Positions 16,887 through 26,320 of a stretch of 64,000 nucleotides of DNA are shown one piece after another (position 1 is the stretch's first letter; each line of letters opens with the position of its first letter). This DNA comes from Burkholderiaceae bacterium. GTDB taxonomy: Bacteria > Pseudomonadota > Gammaproteobacteria > Burkholderiales > Burkholderiaceae_C. The position numbers were made by a program, and so were the translations under genes. Below the pieces are notes generated by a model, which was not told the DNA's origin, did not search any database, and saw only the letters and a program-made list of their open reading frames with translations. The DNA lies in contig JAKLLA010000001.1 of NCBI GenBank assembly GCA_023150375.1, forward strand, positions 1 through 64,000, in the 5' to 3' direction.

Positions 16887-17236
16887 GACGGGAGGCCCAG
16901 GGCCGGTGAAGAACGGATGGCGTCATGCTGGCGGCAGCAGCCCCGCTCGCCGTATCGGCCGGCAAGCTCACGCCTGCTTACGATCCGGCACCGGAATCGC
17001 CCGGCAGGTCACCGGTCCGGGCCCGGGTTCCCGGCCGCGCCACCCGGTCGCGCGGACTCTCCGTGCGATCGTGCACACTCGCGGCTGTTCATCGCGGCGC
17101 AGGCCGCCGGCCAGGCGATCGGGCCGCCCAGGCGACAGCGGCGCACCCCCGCCTCGCGTTACAAATCGGCCAGCGCCTTGGCAACATGCCGATGCAACCG
17201 AAGGCCCTGCCGCAACAACCGACACAGATCCCGCCC
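16887..17236. other. 350-bp divergent intergenic region
   Basis: Separates the beta-helix lipoprotein (minus) from the Old Yellow Enzyme gene (plus). It is GC-rich, with no recognisable gene and no confident promoter motif. The plus-strand frame of the reductase stays open through part of it, but the upstream residues are not family-like. Confidence 0.4.
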
Positions 17237-18334
17237 ATGACCTGCGCCCTGTTCACCCCTTTTCACAGCGACCACCTCGACCTTGCCCACCGCGTCGTGA
17301 TGGCACCGCTCACCCGCAACCGCGCCCCCGGCCAGGTCCCCGGCGAGGCCATGGTCACCTACTACCGCCAGCGCGCCAACCCGGCCCGCGGCGCCGCGCT
17401 GATCGTCAGCGAAGCCACGCCGATCAGCCCGATGGCGCACGGCTACCTGGACACGCCGGGCATCTACACGCCCGAACAGGTGGCCGCCTGGCGCCGCATC
17501 ACCGACGCGGTGCATGCCGAGGGCGGGCGCATCGTGGTGCAGCTCTGGCACGTCGGGCGCATCTCGCACGTCTCGCTGCTGCCCGGCGGTGCGCAGCCGG
17601 TCTCGTCCACGGCACGGGCGGCCAGGAGCAAGACCTTCATCGCCGGCGGCTTCGCCGACGTGTCGGTGCCCCGTGCGCTGCGCACGGAGGAGATGGCCGG
17701 CATCGTCGCCGACTACGCCCACGCGGCGCGCTGCGCCGTCGAGGCCGGCTTCGACGGCGTGGAGGTCCATGCGGCCAACGGCTACCTGATCGAGCAGTTC
17801 CTGCGCGACTCGATCAACGACCGCCAGGATGCCTACGGCGGGTCGCTGGAGAATCGCCTGCGACTGCTGGCCGAGGTGCTCGAGGCGGTGACCGGCGCGA
17901 TCGGCGCGGCGCGCACCGGCATCCGCCTCAGCCCGGTGACGCCGGCCAACGATGCGGCACTCGACAGCGACCCGCAGGCGCTGTTCGACGCGGTGGGCGA
18001 CCTGATCGGCCGCCACGGCCTGATGTACGTGCATGTCGTCGAAGGCCAGACCGGCGGCGCGCGCGACTTCGCCCCCTTCGACTACGGCGAGCTGCGCCGG
18101 CGCTGCCGCGCGCCCTGGATGGTCAACAACGGCTACACCGGCGCGATGGCCGAGGCCGCGGTGGCCGAAGGGCGGGCCGACCTGGTGGCCTTCGGCCGGG
18201 CCTTCATCGCCAACCCGGACCTGAGCCTGCGCCTGCGCCTGGGCGCGCCGCTCAACGAGCTGGATCGCAGCACGCTCTATGGCGGCGGCAGCGCCGGCTA
18301 CACCGACTACCCCAGCTGGCAGGACGCGGCCTGA
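17237..18334 (+). CDS. Old Yellow Enzyme-family alkene reductase (NemA-like)
   Basis: A 365-residue FMN-dependent TIM-barrel oxidoreductase that reduces activated C=C bonds of enals, enones or nitro compounds with NAD(P)H. It starts LFTPFHSDHLDLAHRVVMAPLTRNRA, the standard family N-terminus, which decides the ATG at 17237. FMN- and substrate-site motifs are VQLWHVGRISH, the FDGVEVHAANGYLIEQFLRD block, RQDAYGGSLENRLRLLAEV (strong signature) and VAFGRAFIANPDL. The expected active-site pair His-Asn appears as HAANGYL. It stands alone on its strand before the RlpA gene. Confidence 0.92.
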   Translation: MTCALFTPFHSDHLDLAHRVVMAPLTRNRAPGQVPGEAMVTYYRQRANPARGAALIVSEATPISPMAHGYLDTPGIYTPEQVAAWRRITDAVHAEGGRIVVQLWHVGRISHVSLLPGGAQPVSSTARAARSKTFIAGGFADVSVPRALRTEEMAGIVADYAHAARCAVEAGFDGVEVHAANGYLIEQFLRDSINDRQDAYGGSLENRLRLLAEVLEAVTGAIGAARTGIRLSPVTPANDAALDSDPQALFDAVGDLIGRHGLMYVHVVEGQTGGARDFAPFDYGELRRRCRAPWMVNNGYTGAMAEAAVAEGRADLVAFGRAFIANPDLSLRLRLGAPLNELDRSTLYGGGSAGYTDYPSWQDAA

Positions 18335-18485
18335 TCCGCGCGGACCGGCTCGCCGCGCCTTCTGCACCCCCTGCGGCTTCATGGACGTGATCCAGCGCAC
18401 ATGCGGGGGATGCAAGGGGGCGTGACAGGCATTACAGTCCGGTTCCGCCAACGCAGTGCCCGTTTCGGGCCCGGACCTTGCTTAG

Positions 18486-19658
18486 ATGCCCGACGTGACC
18501 GCCCCCCTGCCCGCCGCCGTCAGCCAACGCCGCCCGCTCTGGACGGCGGTGCTGACACTCGCGCTGGCCGCGGTGGCCGCGCCGGCCTGGGCGGACCCGG
18601 CGCAGGCCGCGGACGCAGCCGAGGCGGGCGAGCCCGCACGGCCAGCCCCCGCAGCGGCCCTTGCCGAGCCGGTGCCCCCGCCCGCGCAGAACCGCCTGCT
18701 CGACGCCCCGGACCCCGAGCCGGTGGTCGAGCCCATCCGCCGCGGCGGCCCGAACAAGCCCTACGCGGTGGGCGACCAGATCTACGTGCCCGACACCGGC
18801 GAGCGCTCCGACCGCCAGGTCGGTCTGGCGTCCTTCTACGCCCACAAGTTCCACGGCCGGCGCACCGCCAGCGGCGAGGTCTACAACCTCTGGGGCATGA
18901 CGGCCGCGCACGTCACCCTGCCGATCCCGAGTTACGCGCGCGTGCGCAACCCGAAGAACGGCCGATCGGTGATCGTGCGCATCAACGACCGCGGGCCCTT
19001 CACGCACAACCGCGTCATCGACCTGTCCTGGGCGGCTGCGGCCAAGCTCGACCTGCTGCGCAACGTCGGCAGCGTCGAGATCGAGCGCATCACCGAGGAG
19101 GAGATCCGCAGCGGCCAGTGGAAGACCCGCCCGGATGCGGCCGATGCGCCGGTCACCTACGAGATTGCCGGCGGCGAGCGCCTGGGCAACGCGAACCTGG
19201 CCCGGCTGGCCAGGCTCGGCCCCTTCGCCCCGGCCGCACGCAAGTCGGTGCGCAAGGGCCACAAGCCCGAGGCCGCCCCGGCGGCCATGGCGGCTGCAGA
19301 GCCCGCCGCCCTGACCGATACGCCGCTGGCGCTGGCCCCGACGCCCGCTGCGACGGATCGGCCCGCCGCCAGCCCCGCCCTGAAGACCCTGCGCAGCGAG
19401 CGTGCCGGCACCGACGCCGCACGCGGCTGGTGGCTACAGCTGGGCAGCTTCCGCAGCCAGGACCTCGCCGACGGCTTCTACCAGCGCCTGGGCAGCCTGC
19501 TGCATGGGCTGGACCCGCTGCTGACCATGTTCCAGGAAACCCAGCAGCACAAGATCCAGGCCGGCCCCTTCGAGACCCGCGAGGAAGCCGCCCGCTTCGG
19601 CAAGCGCCTGCGCGAACTCGTCACGGGCCTGTCGCCGACGCTGGTCGAGCGCAAGTGA
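18486..19658 (+). CDS. rlpA: RlpA-family septal ring lytic transglycosylase with SPOR domain
   Basis: A 390-residue envelope protein. An N-terminal hydrophobic signal segment (about 18-37, ending PAWA) is followed by an alanine/proline-rich linker. The double-psi beta-barrel lies at about 115-200 (GLASFYAHKFHGRRTASGE, then VRINDRGPFTHNRVIDLS), and a SPOR domain at about 313-388 (WWLQLGSFRSQDLA). RlpA proteins bind denuded glycan at the septum and in some species cleave it. There is no lipobox cysteine in the signal region, so it is probably soluble periplasmic or anchored by the uncleaved segment. Start chosen at ATG 18486. Confidence 0.92.
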   Translation: MPDVTAPLPAAVSQRRPLWTAVLTLALAAVAAPAWADPAQAADAAEAGEPARPAPAAALAEPVPPPAQNRLLDAPDPEPVVEPIRRGGPNKPYAVGDQIYVPDTGERSDRQVGLASFYAHKFHGRRTASGEVYNLWGMTAAHVTLPIPSYARVRNPKNGRSVIVRINDRGPFTHNRVIDLSWAAAAKLDLLRNVGSVEIERITEEEIRSGQWKTRPDAADAPVTYEIAGGERLGNANLARLARLGPFAPAARKSVRKGHKPEAAPAAMAAAEPAALTDTPLALAPTPAATDRPAASPALKTLRSERAGTDAARGWWLQLGSFRSQDLADGFYQRLGSLLHGLDPLLTMFQETQQHKIQAGPFETREEAARFGKRLRELVTGLSPTLVERK

Positions 19659-19700
19659 CGCCGGCGGCCCGAACGGCCGGGCCACCCGCGCAGCGAGGCG

Positions 19701-20726
19701 TCACAGGATCACCGGTTCGGGCTCGAGGCGGATGCCGAAGCGGCCGTAGACGCTCTCCTGAATCGCCCGCGCCAGCGTCACCACCTCACCGCCGCTGGCG
19801 CCACCGCGGTTGACCAGCACCAGCGCCTGCTTCTCGTAGACGCCCGCGGCGCCCACGCTCTTGCCCTTCCAGCCGCAGGCATCGATCAGCCAGCCGGCGG
19901 CCAGCTTGAAGTGGCCGTCGTCCATCGGGTAGTGCACCAGGTGCGGGTCGCGCGCGATGATGTCGCGGCACTGCTCGGGCGTGACCACCGGGTTCTTGAA
20001 GAAGCTGCCGGCATTGCCGATCACCGCCGGGTCGGGCAGCTTGGCGCGGCGGATCTCGCAGACCCAGTCGAAGATCTGCCGCGCGCCGGGCAGCCGGCCC
20101 TCGATGAAGCCGGCCTCCTCGCACCTGCGCTGCAGGTCCAGGTAGCCCAGCACCGGCCGCCAGGGCCGCGGCAGGCGCAGGCGCACCCGCGTGATCAGGC
20201 TCTTGCCCGCCAGCGCCTGCTTGAACAGGCTGTCGCGGTAGCCGAAGCGGCAGCGCGGCGCGTCCAGCGTGACGGTGCGCCCGGTCACCAGGTCCACCGC
20301 ATCCAGCGATTCGAAGCGGTCGGCCAGCTCCATCCCGTAGGCACCGATGTTCTGCACCGGCGCAGCGCCCGCCGTGCCGGGAATCAGCGCCAGGTTCTCC
20401 AGCCCCGGCAGGCCCTGCTCGATCGTCCAGGCCACCACGTCGTGCCAGCGCTCGCCGGCGCCGGCCTCGACGATCACGGCATCGTCGCGCATCTCGACCA
20501 CGCGCAGCCCGCGCACCTCCACCTTCAGCACCACCTGCGGCAGGTCGCGGGTGAGCACGATGTTGCTGCCGCCGCCGAGGATGAACTTGGGCGCCCGGCC
20601 CAGCACGGCGTCGTCGATCACGCGACGCACATCGGCCTCCGAGCCGATGTGCACCAGCGTGGCGGCCATGGCCGGCAGGCCGAAGGTGTTGAAGTCTCTG
20701 AGGGGAACGTCGTGTTCGATGCGCAT
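19701..20726 (-). CDS. murB: UDP-N-acetylenolpyruvoylglucosamine reductase
   Basis: A 341-residue type I (E. coli-like) MurB that reduces UDP-GlcNAc-enolpyruvate to UDP-MurNAc using FAD and NADPH in the cytoplasm. FAD-binding motifs are [10 protein letters not shown] and [11 protein letters not shown]; catalytic landmarks are [17 protein letters not shown], the serine in [11 protein letters not shown] and the glutamate in the C-terminal RLEPEPVIL. The ATG at 20726 gives the family start [16 protein letters not shown]; the frame continues upstream without conserved residues. It is divergent from yajQ with under 100 bp between the starts. Confidence 0.96.
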   Translation of the reverse strand: MRIEHDVPLRDFNTFGLPAMAATLVHIGSEADVRRVIDDAVLGRAPKFILGGGSNIVLTRDLPQVVLKVEVRGLRVVEMRDDAVIVEAGAGERWHDVVAWTIEQGLPGLENLALIPGTAGAAPVQNIGAYGMELADRFESLDAVDLVTGRTVTLDAPRCRFGYRDSLFKQALAGKSLITRVRLRLPRPWRPVLGYLDLQRRCEEAGFIEGRLPGARQIFDWVCEIRRAKLPDPAVIGNAGSFFKNPVVTPEQCRDIIARDPHLVHYPMDDGHFKLAAGWLIDACGWKGKSVGAAGVYEKQALVLVNRGGASGGEVVTLARAIQESVYGRFGIRLEPEPVIL

Positions 20727-20822
20727 GGCAGAATTTTCCCCCATGCCCGCCCCGGCCCCGACCGCCGTGCGGCCCTCCGCCCCGGTCCGTCGCGACCGCT
20801 CACCGGCCCTGCGCCCCGCCCC

Positions 20823-21311
20823 ATGCCCAGTTTCGACACCGTCCTCGAGCCCAATCTGGTCGAGGTCAAGAACGCCATCGACCAGTCCAACAAGGAAATC
20901 GGCACCCGCTTCGACTTCAAGGGCAGCGACGCCCGCATCGAGCAGAAGGACAAGGAACTGACGCTCTACGCCGACAGCGACTTCCAGCTGCAGCAGGTCA
21001 CCGACATCCTGCTGGCCAAGATGGCCAAGCGCGGCGTGGACATCCGCTTCCTCGACACCTCGGCCAAGCCCGAGAAGATGAGCCACGACAAGCTCAAGCA
21101 GAAGGTCGTCGTCAAGGCCGGCATCGAAAGCGACCTGGCCAAGAAGATCCAGAAGACCCTCAAGGAGAGCAAGCTCAAGGTGCAGGCCAGCATCCAGGGC
21201 GACACCGTGCGCGTCACCGGCGCCAAGCGCGACGACCTGCAGGCCGCGATCGCGCTGCTGAAGAAGTCGATCGACGAGGCGCCGCTGAGCTTCGACAACT
21301 TCAGGGATTGA
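20823..21311 (+). CDS. yajQ: YajQ family nucleotide-binding protein
   Basis: A 162-residue protein that is conserved end to end: [20 protein letters not shown] at the start, [14 protein letters not shown], and the terminal [21 protein letters not shown]. YajQ proteins have two ferredoxin-like folds and bind nucleotides; in some plant and animal pathogens they act as cyclic-di-GMP effectors. Its length is exactly typical. The ATG at 20823 was chosen by family N-terminus. Confidence 0.96.
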   Translation: MPSFDTVLEPNLVEVKNAIDQSNKEIGTRFDFKGSDARIEQKDKELTLYADSDFQLQQVTDILLAKMAKRGVDIRFLDTSAKPEKMSHDKLKQKVVVKAGIESDLAKKIQKTLKESKLKVQASIQGDTVRVTGAKRDDLQAAIALLKKSIDEAPLSFDNFRD

Positions 21312-21379
21312 GCCACGGCACTGCGCTGCAGGCCGCAGCGGTCAGGAACGGCAACTCGCCGTCCCTGACCCGGCTTCGC

Positions 21380-21535
21380 TCAGGACTTGCCGGCACGCGC
21401 GGCGGCTGCGGCATCCTCGCGCACGTGCTTCATGATGTAGCGGATGTAGAACACCCCCATGCCGAGCGTGAAGGCGATCACCGCGGCGCTCATCAGGCCG
21501 TAGTCGGTGGAAAAGAAGTCCATCAGGGCATGCAT
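21380..21535 (-). CDS. DUF3149 single-pass membrane micro-protein
   Basis: A 51-residue peptide starting MHALMDFFSTDYGLMSAAVI with one transmembrane helix (about 12-32) and a charged C-terminal tail (KHVREDAAAAARAG). This matches the small DUF3149 family frequent in Burkholderiales; its role is unknown. The ATG at 21535 follows GAGGAG by six bases and decides the start over two nearby upstream ATGs. Confidence 0.85.
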   Translation of the reverse strand: MHALMDFFSTDYGLMSAAVIAFTLGMGVFYIRYIMKHVREDAAAAARAGKS

Positions 21536-21622
21536 GACCATCTCCTCAATGCAGATGACGCAATGAGACCCCGATTCGGCCCCGGCGGGCTTGTCATGTA
21601 TCAACCGACCCGGATCCGCGAC

Positions 21623-21656
21623 AAAAAAAACGCCCCCCGACCGAAGCCGGAGGGCG
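21623..21656 (-). terminator. Rho-independent terminator of the nucleotide-sugar operon
   Basis: On the minus strand an 11-bp GC-rich stem with a TTCG tetraloop (21656 to 21631) is followed by eight T residues (21630-21623). It lies about 155 bp beyond the stop of the UDP-HexNAc epimerase gene and before the DUF3149 gene, so it closes the minus-strand transcript coming from the right. Confidence 0.88.
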
Positions 21657-21811
21657 AATGCTCTGATGCGCCGAAGGGGGCCTGGGCCCGTTGATCGACG
21701 GAAGTCAGACTAGTGCGTCCAGGCGCCGAGCGCACTAGGGAATGCGTGGAGGAACTTTTTCGAGGCGGCCTGTTCATGCATTGCGCACGCTCGAAGCCCC
21801 CTCCCAGGACC

Positions 21812-22846
21812 TCAGCGGACCTGCGCGACGTACCAGCCGATGGCCTCGGCCAGCCCCTCGTGGACCCGGTAGGTGGGCGCGTAGCCCAGCAGGCGCGCAG
21901 CCTTGCTCACGTCGGCCAGCGAGTGGCGCACGTCGCCGGCACGGAAGTCGGCGTAGTGCGGGCCCTCGATCTGCAGCCCGGGGCGTTCGCGCTGCAGCTG
22001 CGTCACCAGCGCGGCATGCAGCTGGTTCAGTGTGGTGCGATCGCCGACGGCGACGTTGTAGACCTGGTTCACGGCAGCGCCATCGGTCACCAGCCCCGCG
22101 CGCAGGTTGGCCTGCACCACGTTGGCGATGTAGCAGAAGTCGCGCGAAGTCTCGCCGTCGCCGTTGATCGTGCAGCGCTCGCCGCGCAGCATCGCGGCGA
22201 TCCAGCGCGGGATCACCGCGGCGTAGGCGCCGTCCGGATCCTGGCGCGGACCGAAGACGTTGAAGTAGCGCAGCCCGATCGTCTGCAGGCCGTAGCAGCG
22301 GCCGAAGACGTCGGCATAGAGCTCGTTGAGGTACTTCGTGACCGCATAGGGCGACAGCGGCTTGCCGATCACGTCCTCGACCTTCGGCAGCGTGGGCGAG
22401 TCGCCGTAGGTGGAGCTGGAGGCCGCGTAGACGAAGCGCTGCGCACCGGCATCGCGCGCGGCCACCAGCATGTTCAGGAAGCCGGTGGCGTTGGCCTGAT
22501 GGGTGGTCTGCGGGTCCTTCAGCGAGCGCGGCACCGAGCCCAGCGCCGCCTCGTGCAGCACCACCTGCACGCCCTCGCAGGCGCGGGCGCAGACCGCCGG
22601 GTCGGCAATGTCGCCCTCGATGAAGCGGTGCCGTGCCCAGGCGGCCTCGCCCACCGCGGCGCGCACCTGCTCGAGGTTGTGCCGGTGGCCGGTGGCGAAG
22701 TTGTCCAGGCTGGTGACGCGCTGGCCCAGGCGCAGCAGCTGCTCGATCAGGTGCGAACCGATGAAGCCGGCCGAGCCGGTCACCAGCCAGTGACGCGACT
22801 CGGCCTGGACGGTCTCGACCAGATCCGCGGGAAGGGCGTAGGTCAT
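21812..22846 (-). CDS. UDP-N-acetylhexosamine 4-epimerase (WbpP/TviC type)
   Basis: A 344-residue extended short-chain dehydrogenase. The Rossmann motif is [19 protein letters not shown], the catalytic triad is seen as the SSS of AASSSTYGD with YAVTK (Tyr-x3-Lys), and [21 protein letters not shown] is typical of the WbpP/TviC group acting on UDP-GlcNAc/GalNAc or the corresponding uronic acids. It starts 16 bp after the dehydrogenase gene, and together they convert UDP-HexNAc to the epimeric UDP-HexNAc-uronic acid, a charged precursor for the exopolysaccharide. The ATG at 22846 (MTYALPADL) was chosen over 22879, which would overlap the upstream stop. Confidence 0.92.
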   Translation of the reverse strand: MTYALPADLVETVQAESRHWLVTGSAGFIGSHLIEQLLRLGQRVTSLDNFATGHRHNLEQVRAAVGEAAWARHRFIEGDIADPAVCARACEGVQVVLHEAALGSVPRSLKDPQTTHQANATGFLNMLVAARDAGAQRFVYAASSSTYGDSPTLPKVEDVIGKPLSPYAVTKYLNELYADVFGRCYGLQTIGLRYFNVFGPRQDPDGAYAAVIPRWIAAMLRGERCTINGDGETSRDFCYIANVVQANLRAGLVTDGAAVNQVYNVAVGDRTTLNQLHAALVTQLQRERPGLQIEGPHYADFRAGDVRHSLADVSKAARLLGYAPTYRVHEGLAEAIGWYVAQVR

Positions 22847-22862
22847 GCTGCTCGGGCCCCGC

Positions 22863-24143
22863 TCACAGACGCCAGACATGCACGCCGCGCGCCTCGAGGG
22901 CAGCGCGGTCGGCCTGGCTCTTCACGTCCACGTAGACGCCGCCTGGCGCCAGCTTGGCCAGCAGCACGTCCAGCGGCTTCTCGGCCAGAGCCTGGTGCGC
23001 CACGGCCGCGACGATGGCGTTGGCCTTGGGCAGGTGCTCCCAGGACACCAGGTCCACGCCGTACTCGTGGCGCGCCTCGGCCGGCTCGGCGACCGGGTCG
23101 TGCACATGCACGGTCACGCCGAAGCTCTCGAGCTCGCGGATCACGTCGATGACCTTGGAGTTGCGCAGGTCCGGGCAGTTCTCCTTGAAGGTCAGGCCCA
23201 GCACGATGACATGCGCCCCCTTGACCGGCGAGCCGGCCTTGATCAGCTCCTTGACGGTCTGCTGGGCGATGTAGGCCCCCATGCCGTCGTTGATGCGCCG
23301 GCCCGCCAGGATGACCTGCGGGTGGTAGCCCAGCGTCTCGGCCTTGTGGGTCAGGTAGTAGGGATCCACGCCGATGCAGTGCCCGCCCACCAGGCCCGGG
23401 CGGAAGGGCAGGAAGTTCCACTTCGTGCCGGCCGCCTGCAGCACTTCCAGCGTGTCGATGCCGATGCGGTGGAAGATCAGCGACAGCTCGTTGACCAGGG
23501 CGATGTTCAGATCGCGCTGGGTGTTCTCGATCACCTTGGCCGCCTCGGCCACCTGGATCGACGAAGCCCGGTAGACACCGGCGGTGATGATGCTGCCGTA
23601 GACCTCGGCCACCTTGTCCAGCGTGGCCGGGGTGTCGCCCGACACCACCTTGACGATGGTGGTCAGGGTGTGCACCTTGTCGGCCGGGTTGATGCGCTCG
23701 GGCGAGTAGCCGACGAAGAAGTCGCTCTTCCACTTCAGCCCGGAGTGCTTCTCCAGCAGCGGGATGCAGACCTCTTCGGTCGCCCCCGGGTAGACCGTGC
23801 TCTCGTAGACGACGATCGCGCCGGGCTTGAGGTTCTTGCCCACTGCGGTGCTGGCGCCCACCAGCGGAGAGAAATCGGGAATGTGCGCCTCGTCCACCGG
23901 CGTGGGCACGGCCACGACGACGAAGTCGGCCTCCTTCAGCGCGCTGGCATCGGTGGTGGGGTACAGCAGGGATGCCGCCTTCAGCTCCTCGGTGCTGACC
24001 TCTCCGGTCGGATCGACATGGCGACGGTAGGCATCGATCTTCTCCTGGGACAGGTCCAGGCCGATGGTGCGGTATTTCTTGCCGAATTCGACGGCGAGGG
24101 GCAGGCCCACGTATCCCAGGCCCACGACTGCAATGGTCGTCAT
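22863..24143 (-). CDS. UDP-N-acetylhexosamine 6-dehydrogenase (WbpO/TviB type)
   Basis: A 426-residue member of the UDP-glucose/GDP-mannose dehydrogenase family that oxidises C6 of a UDP-HexNAc to a uronic acid with 2 NAD+. The N-terminal Rossmann motif is [21 protein letters not shown], followed by the [14 protein letters not shown] segment, [12 protein letters not shown], the [10 protein letters not shown] motif diagnostic of the VipA/TviB/WbpO branch, and [20 protein letters not shown] with the catalytic cysteine. [17 protein letters not shown] is the C-terminal domain motif. Start ATG 24143 follows GGAG. First gene of a two-gene operon with the 4-epimerase. Confidence 0.95.
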   Translation of the reverse strand: MTTIAVVGLGYVGLPLAVEFGKKYRTIGLDLSQEKIDAYRRHVDPTGEVSTEELKAASLLYPTTDASALKEADFVVVAVPTPVDEAHIPDFSPLVGASTAVGKNLKPGAIVVYESTVYPGATEEVCIPLLEKHSGLKWKSDFFVGYSPERINPADKVHTLTTIVKVVSGDTPATLDKVAEVYGSIITAGVYRASSIQVAEAAKVIENTQRDLNIALVNELSLIFHRIGIDTLEVLQAAGTKWNFLPFRPGLVGGHCIGVDPYYLTHKAETLGYHPQVILAGRRINDGMGAYIAQQTVKELIKAGSPVKGAHVIVLGLTFKENCPDLRNSKVIDVIRELESFGVTVHVHDPVAEPAEARHEYGVDLVSWEHLPKANAIVAAVAHQALAEKPLDVLLAKLAPGGVYVDVKSQADRAALEARGVHVWRL

Positions 24144-24303
24144 GCTTACTCCAGAGCTGAAAGGCGAGCGCTTCCTGGGCGCTCCTTGCGCGTTGTCGCA
24201 GTGCGGGATTAGAACCGATCGGCGTGGCGACGCCACGACGGCACATCGCCACATGCGCCGGTGTTCACGACATCCGCACCGAGCGACGCCGCCGGAAAAC
24301 GAA

Positions 24304-24323
24304 AACGGACCCGAAGGTCCGTT
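24304..24323 (-). terminator. Rho-independent terminator of the PEP-CTERM gene
   Basis: An 8-bp stem (AACGGACC paired with GGTCCGTT) with a TTCG loop on the minus strand, followed by TTCGTTTTC. It lies 40 bp after the stop of the PEP-CTERM gene and separates it from the dehydrogenase operon. Confidence 0.8.
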
Positions 24324-24363
24324 GCGTGGCTCGGGCGCGACGCGGGCAGCGCCCGCGCCGGGC

Positions 24364-25080
24364 TCACTTCGCCTTGCGACGCCGCGCCAGGGCACCGATG
24401 GCGGCCAGACCGGCCAGCATCATGGCGTAGGTCTCGGGTTCGGGCACGGCGGTCACCGACACGTTGTCGAGGCCGACATAGTGGTTGGCATCGTAGCCGC
24501 CGGCGAAGAACAGCGTGGTCGTGCTGCCGGCTGCGGTGAACGAGTAGGAAGCCGCGCTCCAGCCCGGAGTGGTGCTGCTGTAGAGCGTCCAGTCCGGATC
24601 GTTGTCGGCGACGATCGAGCTGCCGTCCTTGGCCACCACGTAGAGGTTGCGCGGCGAGGCATTGGTCCCCGACCAGGTCGACGAGTAGCCCAGCTGGAAG
24701 TCGACCGTGTACTGCTGGCCGGCCACGGTGTCGAAGGACTGATAGATCGCGCCGTACTGCCAGTCGCTGCGGCCGGTCAGGTCGACGAAGCGGTTGCCGT
24801 CCTGCGGGGCCAGATCGGTCCAGCAGCCGCCGGGGCAGTCGATCCAGGCCACCTCGCCGACCCGCGACGTATTGCTCGGCAGGCCCCACTGCAGCCCGTA
24901 GCTGACCCAGCCGGTCATCGCCGTGTCGCCGGCGTACAGGTACTGCGTGGTACCGAGAGAATCGGGCGATGCGGTGAACACGCCATTCTCGAAGCTACCG
25001 TTCTGGAACGCAGCCGCGTGCGCGGCGACGGAGGCGGCGAGGGCCACGGCGCCCAGGGCCAGATTGCGAAGCGATTTCAT
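24364..25080 (-). CDS. PEP-CTERM sorting-domain secreted protein
   Basis: A 238-residue exported protein. The signal peptide covers about 1-23 (MKSLRNLALGAVALAASVAA). The body begins AAFQNGSFENG, as in beta-sandwich choice-of-anchor/DUF642-like domains. The C-terminus carries a complete PEP-CTERM tag: VPEPETYAMMLAGLAAIGAL followed by RRRK. Exosortase cuts at PEP and transfers the protein to a cell-surface carrier, and these proteins accompany exopolysaccharide loci. No exosortase gene is present in the window. The ATG at 25080 was chosen because it begins the signal peptide; it is followed downstream by its own terminator. Confidence 0.9.
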   Translation of the reverse strand: MKSLRNLALGAVALAASVAAHAAAFQNGSFENGVFTASPDSLGTTQYLYAGDTAMTGWVSYGLQWGLPSNTSRVGEVAWIDCPGGCWTDLAPQDGNRFVDLTGRSDWQYGAIYQSFDTVAGQQYTVDFQLGYSSTWSGTNASPRNLYVVAKDGSSIVADNDPDWTLYSSTTPGWSAASYSFTAAGSTTTLFFAGGYDANHYVGLDNVSVTAVPEPETYAMMLAGLAAIGALARRRKAK

Positions 25081-25563
25081 ACCTTCTCTCCTTGCCATCG
25101 TGGTGGGGGATCAATGCGTCTCGAGGCACCGACGACACTGACTGTGAGCGGATTGTTCGACACCCCCCCCACCTCGACCATCCCTCATCCCTGGGATCTC
25201 TGAAAAAGCCGAGGCAGGGGGAAGCGGGATGGCCCCCCGATTCCAGCCCTTCTCCCAGAGGAGAACACCCCGGAGCGTCCGCTCGGCACCACGGATCTTT
25301 GGGTGAGCGCCGCCCCCGTGACCCGGGGGTGGCGCGGCCGAAGCAGGGCTGCGGGCCTTCGCGCGGTCACCGGTTCCGCAGCGTGGGCGGCCGGCGATTC
25401 GGTGCCTTGCTGCACGCTGCCGGTCCGCCCGTCAGCCGGATCGACCCACGACGACGTTACGATCCCGCTACGCGCGCCCAGGGCCCTCCCGAGGTGAGCC
25501 ACGACCGACTCGAAGGCCGCGCGGCCCGCCGCGCGACCTCCCGCCCGGAACAGGACCTTCCCC
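25081..25563. other. 483-bp divergent regulatory interval
   Basis: Separates the PEP-CTERM gene (minus) from the ydcF-like gene (plus) and probably contains both promoters. PEP-CTERM genes are often under sigma-54 control, but no GG-N10-GC element with a good consensus could be read on the minus strand. A run of eight cytosines lies near 25165-25172. No gene recognised. Confidence 0.4.
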
Positions 25564-26313
25564 ATGCTGATGTCGGGAGCGCTCGACCTTCTGCTGCCAC
25601 TGCCCCTGTACCTGCTGCTGCTGCTCGGCGGGCTGGCCCTGCACGCCTGGCGCGTACCGGCCGCCGCGCCGGCCCGCCGGTGGCGCTGGGGCTGGACGGC
25701 ACTGGCCGGCTGGGCCTGGCTGCTGAGCGCGCCGATCACCTCCAACGAGGCGATCCGCTGGATCGAGGGCCCCCCGCCCGACCGCTCGCCGCCCCCGCGC
25801 GACGCGCGCAGCCTGATCGTCGTCCTGGCCAGTGGAGAACTGCGGCCGCGGCTGGATCAGGCGGGATGGGAGCGCCTGGCGGGTGCCGCCAGGCTGTGGC
25901 GCCACACCGGCGGCCAGCTGGTCTTCGTCGGCGGCCCGGGGCTGAGCCAGCAGGACTCGCTCGGCGGCCTGATGGCAGGCTACGCGCAGACCTTCGGCCT
26001 GCCTGCCGAGGCCGTCCGGCACATCGGGGGCGGCACGAACACCCACGAAGACATCCTGCGGGCCAGCGCGCTGGCCCGCGCTCACGAGGGGCCCCTGTGG
26101 CTGGTGACCAGCGCCCTGCACATGCCGCGGGCGCTGGCCACGGCCCGGCAGCAGGGCTGGCAGGTCCGGCCCTACCCCGTGGACTACCAGCAGCTCGATC
26201 TGGCGCTGCTGCCGTCCTGCCTGCCCAGCAACGGCGGACCGATCCGCTTCGCCGAAGCCCTGCACGAACTGATCGGCCGAGGGGTCTATCGACTGCGCGG
26301 CTGGAGCCACTGA
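25564..26313 (+). CDS. YdcF/ElyC family (DUF218) membrane protein
   Basis: A 249-residue protein with two N-terminal hydrophobic helices (about 7-28 and 43-58) and a DUF218 Rossmann-like domain from about 82: SLIVVLASGELRPRL, VFVGGPGLSQQD, GGGTNTHEDILRASAL and LWLVTSALHMPRALATARQQGW. Members such as ElyC act on envelope polymers or lipid-linked intermediates; the exact reaction is unknown. It begins a plus-strand operon, 7 bp ahead of the first GNAT gene, so a role in exopolysaccharide assembly is likely. An alternative ATG lies two codons downstream. Confidence 0.88.
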   Translation: MLMSGALDLLLPLPLYLLLLLGGLALHAWRVPAAAPARRWRWGWTALAGWAWLLSAPITSNEAIRWIEGPPPDRSPPPRDARSLIVVLASGELRPRLDQAGWERLAGAARLWRHTGGQLVFVGGPGLSQQDSLGGLMAGYAQTFGLPAEAVRHIGGGTNTHEDILRASALARAHEGPLWLVTSALHMPRALATARQQGWQVRPYPVDYQQLDLALLPSCLPSNGGPIRFAEALHELIGRGVYRLRGWSH

Positions 26314-26320
26314 ACATCGC

